A stretch of DNA of 64,000 bases from Erythrocercus mccallii (Eukaryota; Chordata; Aves; Passeriformes; Dicruridae), in contig VZRG01000434.1 of NCBI GenBank assembly GCA_013397435.1, positions 368,223 through 432,222 of the forward strand, in the 5' to 3' direction. The notes beneath the pieces are model-generated. The model had not been told where the DNA came from, ran no database searches, and saw nothing but the letters and a program-made list of their open reading frames with translations. Of the stretch, positions 12,110-23,922 are shown piece after piece. The position numbers were made by a program, and so were the translations under genes. Position 1 is the first letter of the stretch. Each line of letters starts with the position of its first letter.

Positions 12110-12133
12110 CAGCAGCAGCAGCGGCGGCGGCGG
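12110..12133. repeat. (CAG)4(CGG)4 trinucleotide run
   Basis: Four CAG units run directly into four CGG units inside CpG island 1. It lies downstream of the minus-strand donor at 12210, so it would be intronic on that strand, or in a 5' exon ending at the plus-strand donor at 12159. Short and probably stable. Confidence 0.8.
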
Positions 12134-12210
12134 CAAGAGCCCGGCAGCAGGGCGGTGACAGGTGAGAGCGGCGGAGGGCACGGGATGAGCTCCCGGCGCG
12201 GCTCCCTTAC

Positions 12211-12335
12211 CTGCGCTCCGGCGCTGCCGCTGCTCTCGGTGCGCCCGCTGGCGCTTCCCCGCCCGCCGCCGCCGCCCCCTCGCTGCGCTCCCCCGCCCGC
12301 CGCGCTCGGTCGGCCCCGCTGGCCGTAGGGCCCCA
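12211..12335 (-). other. Probable non-coding first exon of the minus-strand gene
   Basis: On the minus strand the sequence GAGCGCAG is followed by gtaagg, a strong donor, with the exon ending at 12211 and the intron starting at 12210. The block lies inside the first CpG island, just left of the CCAAT boxes at 12365 and 12416, where a transcription start would be expected. It has no ATG on the minus strand, so it would be 5' untranslated. Its right edge is a guess. A second possible donor in the same direction (GAGCCCAG then gtgcgc) lies near 11948 and could give an alternative first exon. Confidence 0.45.
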
Positions 12336-12349
12336 CCCCCAACCCCTAC

Positions 12350-12357
12350 TGACGTCT
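12350..12357. promoter_or_regulatory. CRE-like element TGACGTCT
   Basis: TGACGTCT differs from the CREB/ATF palindrome TGACGTCA by one base. It is 8 bases left of the first CCAAT box, within the presumed core promoter between the two divergent transcription units. Binding is inferred from the motif only. Confidence 0.45.
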
Positions 12358-12364
12358 CCGCTCA

Positions 12365-12420
12365 CCAATAGCAGAGGACCGAGCTGTCATTAGGCCACGC
12401 CCACGCCCGTCTTAACCAAT
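12365..12420. promoter_or_regulatory. Twin CCAAT boxes (NF-Y-like)
   Basis: ACCAATAGCAG occurs twice, with CCAAT at 12365-12369 and 12416-12420, 51 bases apart and in the same orientation. GCCACGCCCACGCCC (Sp1/KLF-like) lies between them. Known: NF-Y often binds paired CCAAT boxes in CpG-island and divergent promoters. The extended 11-base match suggests either duplicated promoter sequence or selected spacing. Confidence 0.65.
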
Positions 12421-12489
12421 AGCAGCTCGTCTTGGGTCCATCTTCCCGCCTCTGGCACCGCCCCCCGCGGCACCGCCCCTGTCGGGGCC

Positions 12490-12590
12490 GGTTCGGTTGA
12501 GGCGCAGCTGCCGCGCAGCGGGCGAGGGAGGCGGTGCGGCCGCGGTCCCGGGGGTCGCGGTCCGGTCATGGGGGACGGGGGACACCTCCG
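12490..12590 (+). other. Possible divergent plus-strand first exon
   Basis: To the right of the CCAAT boxes the island continues with GGTTCGGTTGAGGCGCAGC and an ATG at 12568 in fair context, then a weak donor (CCGCAG/gtggag) near 12590. No downstream coding exon in the next 27 kb can be tied to it, so if transcribed it may be a non-coding or promoter-associated RNA. Confidence 0.2.
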
Positions 12591-12893
12591 CAGGTGGAGG
12601 GGCGGGGGCCAGTCCCCGGCAGCAGGGCACCTCTGAGAGATGTGTCTCTCCCTGGCAGGGAGGGGGCAGGAGGCTTTTCGTGTGGGGGATTCCGCGGAAC
12701 GGATGGGCTTCCTCTTTTTATATTTTTAATTTTTTTTTCTTTTTTTGGCATGGAAACTGGTCCCCGCCTCCGGCACGCAGAGCCGTTTGTCACCCGAGTG
12801 CGGGGCGGGGAGGCGGGAGAAGCGCCGTAGGAGCTGCTGCTGCTTTTGCTGGATGGGTGGAGAGAGGGGGAGCGGGGATAAGTCAGTATCTCC

Positions 12894-12943
12894 TCTTTTT
12901 TGTTTTTCTTTTTTTTTTTTTCTTTTTTTCCTGTTTTTTTTTC
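12894..12943. repeat. Poly(T)-rich tract
   Basis: About 50 bases of T broken by single C and G. It follows a shorter T run at 12719-12748. Both are in the presumed transcribed sequence just right of CpG island 1. Confidence 0.85.
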
Positions 12944-12959
12944 ACATCAGCTCCTGACA

Positions 12960-15900
12960 CGGTGAAAATGCCTCCTGCCCTTAAGCATTTCTCCATTCTT
13001 TTTTTACAAAACTCTAATCTGGGCTTTCAGAAGCTTTCGGTGACGCCTCTAAGGCTTTCACCTTTTAGCTTTGCTCACACATAATAACAGTTTTAAACTA
13101 AAAGCCACTTTCCAGCAGACATCGAATATCAGCTGCATCACGGCAAAATGTAGCTTTGCAAGTTATGAATGCTTGAACTCCACTCCCATTTTCTTGGTAT
13201 GCTTCAATGGTTATTTAAATTAGAAAAGTGTTATGAAGCCCAATGGACATAACATGGCACAGAATTCAGCAATGGTTGAGTATTGCTACCAAAGGTATAT
13301 TTCTTCTTTAAGGAATTGTACCCTCGAAAAATCCGCACAGACAGATAGCAGAATTTAAGGCATTGCAGTGCATAAAAATCAGGCATCTCATTTTCGTTTG
13401 TTGTTCCACACAGACTGCTTCATGAGCCTTGGGGCACTGAAGTGTTTTAGTTTGGATCAGGGATGCACTTTTGAAGTAAATGCTGTCATCATCTCTGCTA
13501 ACAGTGCAGTAATTCAGAGTGTGGAGTGGTGTTGGAGCGCATGAAATAGACCCTTTTGTATAAAGCTATTCCAGCTACAAATGAGCACTGGGTGGGACTC
13601 AAAGTGAACTAGTCAAACACCAGAAATCCTTGAGGTGAGCACAGCTTGAAGATCAGCCCCTCAGCACCGACGGTTGCACTCTACAGGTCTGTTAGACCTT
13701 GGTGCTTACCAGTGTAGTTGAAGATTTGGAGCATTGTAGTTCAGAAGGAAGGTCCCAGGGGGTTTCTAGTGTGAAAGACCTGATTCCTGGTTCACAGCTG
13801 GCAGTCAATCGATACTTAAAAACTTTGATGCTTAAAGGTCTGCCAATACTCCCACTTCATCTATGGATCATCCTATACTCTTGTGTCAGGAGTACGTCAC
13901 ATCATCCACAGCCATAAGGATAACTTGAACTGAAGTAAAAAATGTTCTACCACTGCTGCTGTTTCAGATTTGTCAATGGCTTTTGTGGTCCTTGTTAATC
14001 TCCCTACACCTGCAACAGATTCCAAGATAGAAGGCAGTGGTCCTGCAAGTTTAAAATTAAGATAAATCGGTAGTGGTTTAATGATTAAAATAACTGAATG
14101 AATTTCCAATAACATATGTTAGCAATGAAAACATTTTTACTATCAGTATATCTTGTCATTTTAATATGAGGCCAGCTTGTAAGATATGTAGCACAAGAAG
14201 AGTTTTTGTAAGAAAGCATATAGAGAACCACTGTGGCAGCAAAATCAGAGCTGGGTGATTTTTTTCTTAAAACAAACACAAAATAAATTTTTCTTACAGT
14301 GCTTCTCACAGGCAACAGTTTCATGCCCTAGCATGATGTAGTTACTCCTTTTACTGAGATCTGTCTACTTTTGAAAGGTGTGTGAGAGAGAAAAATGTTA
14401 TTTGATAGGTAAGATAAAACACTTTCTTACAAACTTTAATCTTGAGGAGCTTGACTACAGACAGCAGTCCATAATTTTACATGTCTGAAATCAAACACCA
14501 TAGCTTACTTGTCTTCTAGGTTACTTCCATATTCATTATCATATTTTTTGCCCTCATCTTGTGGTTATAACATAAATGTTAGAATACAACAGATCTTTGT
14601 TCAGTTTCTTCAAAAGTTTAAGGCTAATTTAACTCAGTTGTAAAGATGGAATTTTCTAATGTGAACCCTTCAAATCAGGCATAATGTGGAGGCCAAACCC
14701 TTTTTTACTGACACTCACATCTATTATAGAGGTGTTGTTTTCACAGGCTAGACTACATTCCACAAAGTCACTGAAACAAAATATAGGAAAAAAATATGTT
14801 TTACCAGGTGAAGCAAGCATATATGACTGAATACAAAGAAGCAGCAAGTCTCATTCATAACAAGATACCTTTATTTAGACAAAAAAATTCCTGTTAAAAA
14901 AAGGGGAAACACCCAAGTTCCCAAAGGGCCACCGAAGTGTTTTCTTTAGGAGCTCCTAAAGGGATTATGGAGTGATCAAGGCCAGAGACAAACACCTGAA
15001 GGCAGCACCGAGATTGTCTTGACTTCCCTTTTTGGTCCCACAAACTAGCTGGCTCAGTGTCAGGCTGGCCCTCCAGTGCAGATCAGAGCAGTCTGATCTG
15101 TTCTGCTGGAAATGGTGAGAAGTGACAAGTCCTACACGTGTCCTACTTCTCTGGAGCACCTGTGAGTCACCATATCAGCGGAGTGCAAAGGCAGCTTCTG
15201 GTTTGATGGCCAACCAATGTCATACAGTCTGGAAGGAGAGACCTGCTTACCCATTGCATCTGTATTTTCACTGACACTAAGAGCCAAGTAGAAATAAGTT
15301 TGATGTAGATATAACTGGAAGTGAGAGACAAGAGGATGTTGAGTAATGAGCATTAGTTTAGTGAGGTATGAATGTATATAAATGGGCCAAGCTATTATGA
15401 TGGCATTAGAAGAGCCTTTAAAAGGGCAAAAGTCAATGGGAGTTTTCTCAGCTGAAATGTGCAGAAATTGGCACAGGTATAGGAGCAGAATATTCATTTC
15501 TTCTTTCTTGCAGTGATATTTCATTACATACAGAAGAAAGAAAAACCAAGAAATAGTCAATAGGTATTGTTTCTTTCCTAAGGTCTTAAGAGAAAACAGT
15601 GTTCTCTACAAACTGGGAACCTGGGAACTGGTGGGAACCAAGCTCCCAGTTGAGCAATCAGTATTTTTAAAATAATTTTAAGGTGAATTTCCTATACAGT
15701 GTTATACTTTTAATACATGCAATAGTCACAATTTTCAGGTGGCAGAGTCTGCACTGACATCCTTTTACAAAATTTTTCCTAAAATGTATATTTTAAAATG
15801 TGTAATTTGCAAGTATTGCTCCTGATCATTTAATTTTGAAGATTAGGCTCATGATCAAAGAGGTATGGCTTTATTTCTTCCTGTACAATAATTTCTATGC

Positions 15901-18150
15901 AAGGACTACAAACCAATTCTTTCTTCCTTCATTTGGTGAGCACTGCAACCAAAATGGCAAGTGGTTCACTCCACAAGATTTTCCTGGTATGGGTGGGGTG
16001 TGTGTGCCAGTAGGGATGAGGGGTTTTTGCACATCCCCGTGACAGAAATACAAGCAGCTCTGCCCAGCACTTCTAAGCCAGATGAAATCCTTCCATGATC
16101 AGGAGAGTAACAGAAGAAACAGTACTTGGTCTTTAGGAAATAGTCTTACTGTCTTCTTTAACAAGACTTGTTTAGACAGTCATCTAGAGCTTACCTGCTC
16201 TCTGCCTCTTAGTTTAAAAATAGGTTTTCTGCGCTGCTTAACCACCTGCTGTATTCTCTCCCTATGCATTAGCACTGCCCTTTCTGCTGGCTTCCTAAAC
16301 ATACGTGGGTAGATTGCAAGATACACATTCTGCTTTTACAGAGGCAGGATTCGGCCTAATTATAACCTGAGATCAGAATGTGACTGTTTTGACTTGCAGA
16401 AGCAAAGATGAAGAACTGAGTTGTTGGCATTTAATTTTAGATATTCTGAACTCAGTCCGCTTTTTTGTTTAATTTATTGTACTTATGACAGTGCTAATAC
16501 CTGAAGAAAATGACCTATGTGTGGAAACGATCATTTGTGTTGTCTTTTCCAATGAAGTAAATTGACTTTTAGCAAAGTAAAAATACTTGCTGTTCTTTTG
16601 TAAATCTAAAATCAGTGTGTTTCTATTATTTCTCTATGACAAGAAAATAGTAGACAGAATAAAGTTAAAAATATTATTACCAAACTGTAGTAATTTAGAC
16701 AGTCTGACATTTCAAGAGCTGTACATCTTTATTTCAATAATAATGACCAGTTGTGGTTAATGGATTTAATTCAACCAAATGTCTCTTACTATGTGTAATA
16801 AGCACATTCAGTGTGCACATTGGTAACTTTGCCCATGACATATTTCATCCTTGAGTATAATTCATAGTTTTATGTCAGCATTTGGTTGGAACAAGACAGG
16901 GGTAAGATGACATGACTGCAGGGTGGCTTTCTACGGCAGTAGTCTGCGTGTAAAGCTCTTGAGGGCCATTCCTGGTTGTCTAGACCCTTCAGTGCTGCAG
17001 TCCTCACCTTCATCTCAGAACAATGGTACAATATATCATTACAGACTTACACATCCCTTTGTTTTCCACCACTTTTCCCCCTATGGAGTTCTAGTGGTGT
17101 CACTAGCAATGATGTCAGAATGAGTGTCCCTATGGTGTCCCTAGTGATGATGACAGATTAGAAGGGATAGCTCGCATATTTTTGTAGTGATTATTTTCTT
17201 AAAATCAGTCCCATTTTCAGAACATTTGTAGCTTTACATAAACAGTTTCCCAAAGCATGTCACTTTTATTATATTTAAATACTATACTTTCCTTCACTGT
17301 CTGACTTCTTCATACTGCTTTCTCTCTTGGTTGCATTTAAACTATGTAGTTACTATTGTTTTCAACCATACTAGCAGTATCCCTCATTTGAGGGCTCTTT
17401 TGACCTAATTTTTAAGAGACATTGTTTCCATATAAAACAAGAATCGCCCTGCCTTCTATAAGAAATAGAATTTGTCAATTGTCCTATTAAGCCAAGCCTC
17501 ATGGACAGTCTGTGCTTCTACATTTAGTGTCTGTATATACAACCCAAAAACTTGATATAATAGATGAAATACTGCACCTAGGTTGATGTACCACTAAATG
17601 TAATCTCCGATTAAATCAAGAATATAACTTTCTTTAAATGTGTTTTTAGTAAGGGGAAAGATGTGTATGTGTTTTTGTAGCCTGACATACAAAAGATTAT
17701 GTTCTAAAATCTGAATTTAAATATAGTAGAGAAAGAGGTGTTGGACAGCAGTATCAATGCAGTTGAGATGTTACCATTTTTATTTATTGTAACGTATTAT
17801 CATCAGAGTTTTTCTTAAAAAAAGTCTTACTCTTGGACAGAATTCCTATTTAGATGGATCAGATTTCACACAAATGCAAAATAATAGGATCATCTTATTT
17901 CACACACATGACAGACATTTGGCTAGATGTATCCAAATTTGCAGCAGCCTGGCAGAGGTGAACCTCAAACAGAGATTTTTGAGGAAAATACTGAAGTGAC
18001 TTTGCTGATGTTTTTGAGGAACTCACCAAGAACACACAGGAGCACACAGAAGATAACATGGATGTGCATTCCTGATTTTTTAAGAAGCAGATAGTACGTA
18101 CCATCCTGGGTAGGGTGGATGTGAGAGCCTGGAAGATGATGTAGTGGGGA
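12960..18150. other. No gene seen
   Basis: AT-rich. The longest open frame (15132-15560, minus, 142 codons) has no convincing splice sites and a composition (Tyr/Phe/Ile/His-rich) expected from translated non-coding DNA. Confidence 0.55.
15079..15100. repeat. Perfect hairpin, 9-bp arms and 4-base loop
   Basis: CAGATCAGA, GCAG, TCTGATCTG. Non-coding surroundings. Confidence 0.75.
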
Positions 18151-20270
18151 CAAAATGTAAATGGACTTCAAAATGAAGACAGTGCATCCTGGTGCTATAA
18201 AGATGGAGGAAACAAAGAGAGGGCTGTAGGGGACGAAGATTTAGAACTTGCCATCTCCCATAGTGATGATGAATTATTAAGGTAGTTCATGGCAAGGGTA
18301 AGAAAACAGATGTTGCAGCAATAAATGTGTGGCATAATGAAAGTCTTGATGAGTTTTAAGTATGCATATAAATGCAAAAAGCCTTCTACTAGAAATGTTA
18401 GAAAAAAAGTCTTGTTAGGATTTCAGCATAATTTGGCTATGAAAAAAAGATGGAGGTGGAAAGTGCAGATAAGGGGCAGGCTAGATATGATTTATCATGG
18501 TGCCTGCAAAGGAGATGCAACTGAATGTGCTGTTCTAAACACATCATTCTTGAGGTTATGTCCCTGGAGAACAAATCTGAGACAAATTTTCTGAGGCTTT
18601 CCTTTGAATAAAAACAGTCAGATCTGCAGTGAAAAGATGAATATTCAAAATAATAACTAAGTATCATAGGGTCACGTTTTCATAAATGCTGGAGGTGGGT
18701 CTTGAAAGAATGCCAAATGACATGAAGTGGTAATAGATAGATGCACAGAGAGAAAACAACAAAAAAAAAAAAGAAGAAAAAACATGGAAACTTAAGGAGG
18801 ACAAGCTTTCGGTGATGAATTATTATTTTTCAACTTCTGTTTAAAACCCATAACAGGTGAAGGTAAAAGCAGATTATGTTGTGTCCAAAGGGAGAAACCT
18901 AGTTTACAGAGGTTCTGGAATGAAACTGGTAAAGAGGTAAATTTCACGAGCTTGGAGATGGGAATGAGGAGCAGAGCAGTTTGTAGCTGGTGAGAACAAG
19001 GGATCAGAAAAAGAATATTTTTGGTGGGAGCATGAGAACTGAAGGAGGAGAGAACAACAGTTTGCTCAGGATGCAAGAACTGAGGCAAACGGAGGAGTTG
19101 AAAAAGAGAAATTCTTAAGATGTGACATGGAAGAAAGAAAGGAGTTACAGAAAGGGAAGTGATGGAAAGCAGATGTCTTCATGTAGAAGACATTGGTGAG
19201 ATCCCAATGTGGAGAATGAAGGAGATGCAGGAGCAGAGTAAAAGGGAGGATGATTCAGGGTAGCTAAAAATCCTGCTTGAGATGACAGATGTTCCCTAAC
19301 TGGAGAATGGAGAATTACTTAACTAGGAAACAGGAAGAAATATAGATGGATAAAAAAGGTTTGCAGTAAAGAAAAGGGGTGAAGGGAAGGAGGTAGAAAA
19401 TTAACAACAATCCTTGGGATAAAAAGAGAAAGGAGAGAAGAAACGTGGGAAAAAGAGAAGGGAGACAGATTGTGAGAATTACAGATCATCTGGAAATTGT
19501 GGAAGGATTGACTGACAAGGCTTGAGGGAGAAGATGACCTCAAGTATGAGGGTGCAAGGTATATGATCATTGTTTAAAAGGGAGAACACAGCATCAGAGA
19601 TTCAAGAATATGGCTGATGAAAATCAGTGCAAGGCTGTAAGCCTTGGTATAGGTTGAACTGAAGGAGGAATGAACACAGAAGGGAGACATGGGACTCTTC
19701 AGCCAAGGGCTCATGTGAACTGGTAAAGACTTACATGGGATACAGTGAAAAAAAAATGCCTTGAGCTGAAATCAAAGGACAAGGCTAAAGATGAAGAGCA
19801 GATAGAAAGAAAATGATAGGGAGAAGTGAGAAGGGTCATATTTAATGCTGCTAACAATGGAGAAAGAGTAAAAGGGATGTAGCCTGGGAGGAGCATGGAC
19901 AGGGAAAGAGCAAAAGTCCAGTGTGACTCCCATGAAATGTATCTGGGGGGATAGAAATGAATGGAAAAGAGAAACTTCTGAAAGAGAGGAAAGATTTAAA
20001 AAAAGATCCAGGACTTGGTGAGGGTGAAAGGAACGACATATGAAAAAGTCATGGATGACAGGGCTTTTCACAGAGACAAAGAGAGTGGGAGGAAAGAAGG
20101 GTGTAGGTGTGAAATTTGAAGCTGTGGAACTCGACAGGTAGAAGCAGAAAGGAAGATGTAGCATAAAGACAAAATTTTTAAACTTGGATGGTAAAAATAA
20201 TGATCCTAAATTCTGGTTAGCCATCTTACTAGAAGCTTTAAAGCAGAGTCCCTCAAAATATTTTTCTTTT
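18150..20270. other. Long purine-biased tract, no gene
   Basis: For about 2 kb the plus strand is dominated by A and G (GAGG, GAAGG, GGAGA, AAGAAA words) with few pyrimidine runs, unlike its flanks. The minus strand is therefore pyrimidine-rich and poor in stop codons, which explains a 173-codon open frame at 19772-20293 there; its Ser/Phe/Leu-rich translation is not protein-like. It could be an old expanded purine-rich repeat or a transcript with skewed composition. Confidence 0.6.
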
Positions 20271-20706
20271 TTCTTTCCAGACGTCATCTGCAAATAGTTA
20301 CTCAGATGTGTGGGCTTTTCTCTGGAGAGAGCAGCAGGAAATGAACTCTGGATTCCTACTCTGTCATCTTCAGTGTGTTCATTAGGTGGTGCTAGAAAGG
20401 CTGATAGAAACTATATTTAATAAAGTATCACGTGGTTCATTTAGCTGAGAGAAGGAATAGGTGTTAATAGTGCCATTCCTAAACAAGTTTAGATCTTTCT
20501 GTTTCACCACATTTGGCAGATCTGTTTGGATGATGCCTGTACTAATGCCTAATACAGACTTCAGCCTGAATGCAACCTAAATGGTTGAGACCAGGTTTAT
20601 TTCAGCAGTCTGCACTGGAGGTCTCTGCTGCTTGACAATAGTGTTGGTTTCTGTCTTAGGGACTTTCCTGCTTCTGCAGCTGCTTCTGCTTTGCTTGGAA
20701 GTGGAT

Positions 20707-20727
20707 ATAGATATATATATATATATT
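20707..20727. repeat. (AT)n microsatellite
   Basis: About ten AT units within GATATATATATATATATATT. Confidence 0.85.
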
Positions 20728-20729
20728 TT

Positions 20730-23700
20730 CCCCTGGACATGAGCCTTGCTGTGCTTCTGTCACCTGAAACTTGGTTTTCTGCAGAGAACAGTCCATAAGA
20801 CCATGCACAGAGATCAAAAGGGAGCTTCCCCAGGTGAGCAGAGAACACCCACTGGCTGAGTGAGTTCCTCCTAATGTTCCTGGCAGGCAGCTTTGGCTCC
20901 TGTGAAATTCAAAGTGTGTGTTTTTACATGCAAAGCTTTGGGATGGGATCCATCTTGCTTGAATACACTGCTCAGTCCTTGTAATAGCTCAGCAGCTGGG
21001 GCTGCTCAGGTGAGGGGGTTCTGTTCTCACCTGTCCTGGAGGAAGATCTGCTGCTCTCGTGTCTTGTGTGCTCACCATGGTGCTCTCCATCAGCATTAAT
21101 ATTTCAGTCATAATGCCCACAAAAAAGCCTGTTTCCAAGAGAAGCTTTCTCCTTCCTGTTTTTGGAAAGGGATTTGGTTGTTAGGCCTGGGGAGCTGCAG
21201 CAGACTGTGGTTCTGATTTGTTTTCTAGGAATGACTAAGAGAGGAGGAGTTTGTACGCTCTGACTGAATTCTGATGACTCTGTTAGCAACCACATTTCTT
21301 TAACTGTACATGAGCTTGCTGAAAGTATGCTTTTAATCTTGCAAAACCCTCCTCAGTTTCTGATGTCTCTTCTCACATACATTATGTTATTTTCCAAATT
21401 TGGCTTTAATCCTTCCATATTTGGCATACAGGATTTTCCAGGAATGGAAATGGATTTTCTCAACTTAGTAAATGTATTACTTTCATATTCTTTCATTATC
21501 AGCTAATGTCTGAAGATTTGTTTTGAGTAAAACCCCTTGACCTGATTAAAACCAACATTTTGTTTTACTAAGCATCTTAAAAGTGAAATATATTAATTCA
21601 GAAAAATTAAGACTAGTAGGGTGGAGATTTTACTTTCAAGTTATAGCAAAGAATGCAAAGAAAAAAGTTCAAGTCTTGATCAGAATAATGAATATGTGGG
21701 ATTAATGACTTGGTTGGAAGCTGCATCAGAAAAAAAAAGTCGTTATTTGAATTCTCAGAGGCAAAATGAATGACTCACACAGTAGCTGGTTTTGGTTCAG
21801 AATGATGGTTCTCACCGATTAGCTTCTCTGGTATCATTTTAACAGCATCCAGCCATGACAGTGAAAAGTTTCTTGTGTTTGGTCCCCAACCAGGAAAAAA
21901 TGTAAAAAAAAATCTCGATGTGCAGCCTGGTACTTGCTGTTGAAAATCTGAAAACATAAGGCTGCAGTTCTCCATTGTGGACCACTCCCTGTTGAATCTT
22001 ATATCCTTTTCTCCAAACTGTGTTGGAACTGGTTATCCTGTACTGCAGTGACATCTACTGAAGGAAAGTAAAAAGTCTTGGGGAAGCAGTGTTTGCCTCT
22101 AAAACATAACACAAACAACAGGGATTTAATATATTATTGAATAGTGAGAGGTTTACTATTTCTCCCTTTGTCAATTTCAGAGCTATTATTATCTGCTTGT
22201 TATGAAGCACCCATCACCACTGTGTTCCCAGACTTTAAACACATATTTAACTAATGTATTCTGTGACCTATTTTGTATACACACACTTTATTCCTGAAAG
22301 ATTGTGGTTTAATTTTATTTCATTCTCCATTGGAGAACGGAAGTAAAGGGTTTTTTTTCTCTCACTGAAGGAGGGGAGAGATTAGAATTTAGGGGGCTGG
22401 CAAACATAACTCCTGTTCAGACAGAGCGGGCTGCTGTGTGCCACAGCAGGTGGTAAGGACAAGAGAATTGTTGCTTCTGCTGATAATACTACTTGTATTT
22501 TTATTACCTTTAGGTAGAGCATATTTGAATATGCATATTGCTTTATGCCCTCCTCTTGCCAGCAAGCACTGTTTTATATTGGAAATGAACTAATGAATTG
22601 CAGAAGACTAATGGATTGCATTATGTACAACTGCTTGTAGGGGAGACCTGCCTCATTTGCTGGCAAAGCTTTGTGGTCTTACAACTGCCTCATCCAGACA
22701 CTTCCATCTCTTTCTTCCAGGGAAGTGGATTATGGGATCTAATCTCCTTTCCATTGGCAGCAGTGTATGCAGATCTCTGGATGAGGAGGAAAATAGGATT
22801 CATGTCTGCACTTCCATCCCTCAGAAGCAGACAACATCTTGTCCTTTTAGTTGCAAGATCCTCCTTGAAGGGATACCTCCAAGCAGAAGAAATCCCACCA
22901 CTGTATTCATGTGCCAAACAATCAATGAACTTGGAAAAAAAAAGCACAATGTAGCTGCAAAATATTGTTTGATTGAGATTACTGTTGTGTAAAAAAGACC
23001 TGAAAATACCAGTGGGAAGGGTTTATAGTTCTGCTCCCTTCTGCATTTTTTTCTGGTCTTCCATCATGCAACACTTACAGCCTATAATTAAAACAGCTTG
23101 CTGCTATTTGCATTTTTATGAGAGGAGCCTCTTCTAACATACCACTCTTAAATCTCCTATTTGATATCAAGTGAAATTTAATTTCAAGGCTTTACTCTTT
23201 GCAGATCATTTAACTCTCAATGGCTTTTCATGCTAAATCTATCTCTGCTTCTGTCTGAGCATATGTCTCCCTCCTCATCTCTGTCTCTCTTCCTCATTAT
23301 TTGTTCACCTTTAAGCCATTCCAAAACTATTGGAAAGACAGATTGCAAAGACAGAAGCCTGAATTTTGCTACTATGCTCTACAGCTCTGGCATGAGTTCC
23401 TACACATTCCTATCAGAAATATTTCTGGAACTGAAAACCCAGCAAGGGAAAAAATGAGCTCTAGGCTGCTTATTAGTTAAATAGTTCTGTATAGCACTAT
23501 TTGCACATGGGAGTCATATTTGTGGATTTAGCTGAACAGTCAAAGAATACTGCTTTGCACAATATTCTTGGAAGTGCTTAACTTAAGGCCATACATAAAA
23601 TTAAAATACAATTTATATGCCTGGTTCTAGGTACTTTTTGTAAGGCATCGCTTAGAAAAGTAATAGCTAGCAGCAAAGCATGTCTAGCAAGTGGAATTTT

Positions 23701-23920
23701 CTGTTGATTCTCTCATTCCCTTCCCTATCTCTCCTTTTCCCGACAGAAACAGATGGAATTTTATTTTCTCACAATTACTATGAACTGAGACTAACAGCTC
23801 CTAAATTAGCAGTGAGGGGGTGGAAAGGTGTGGAAAGCAATAAAAACATGCAAACCCTCTGTAACAGTCTGAACAGTGAAATGTGGAAATAAATCTCGTC
23901 AATCAATAAACCATAACTGC
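20730..23920. other. No gene recognised
   Basis: Mixed composition. A good acceptor-like site (ccatctctttcttccag, about 22720) opens an 80-90 codon stretch in two plus frames at 22598-22992, but neither has a clear donor or a recognisable product. Confidence 0.5.
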
Positions 23921-23922
23921 CC

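Larger units (their letters stand above)
6125..12340 (-). other. Candidate multi-exon gene on the minus strand, unidentified
   Basis: Seen: a CpG-island splice donor at 12210, several stop-free blocks bounded by good acceptor and donor sites, a final block with a stop codon, and an AATAAA signal 60 bases past the stop. The three 3'-most blocks (7194-7220, 6635-6697, 6212-6252) join in a single phase, which random splice-like sites would seldom do. Known: vertebrate genes often start in a CpG island and show this layout. Inferred: one short gene of about 6 kb transcribed leftward. Phases do not close between 10161 and 7220, so one or more exons are missing or wrong. I do not recognise the product. 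The N-terminal part has many Arg, Ser and Leu and few acidic residues, compatible with a mitochondrial presequence; the C-terminus is acidic. Confidence 0.5.
11760..12640. promoter_or_regulatory. CpG island 1
   Basis: GC-rich, CpG-dense block with abrupt borders against AT-rich flanks. It includes Sp1-like GGGCGG/CCGCCC runs throughout. Known: such islands mark vertebrate promoters, often divergent. A minus-strand donor at 12210 and plus-strand donor-like sites (CAG then gtgaga at 12159; CCGCAG then gtggag near 12590) suggest transcription both ways. The long open frames here are expected from GC-rich DNA lacking TAA/TAG and are not taken as genes. Confidence 0.85.

Noticed and set aside
11711..12342. 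Long open frames on both strands in CpG island 1 (up to 205 codons)
   Set aside because: GC-rich sequence lacks TAA/TAG/TGA in many frames. Translations are Pro/Gly/Arg/Ala-rich in all frames, and the longest minus frame begins at TTG, not ATG.
15132..15560. 142-codon minus-strand open frame
   Set aside because: No good flanking splice sites; residue use typical of translated AT-rich non-coding DNA.
19772..20293. 173-codon minus-strand open frame
   Set aside because: Lies in the purine-biased tract; its complement is pyrimidine-rich and so poor in stop codons. Product is Ser/Phe/Leu-rich low complexity.
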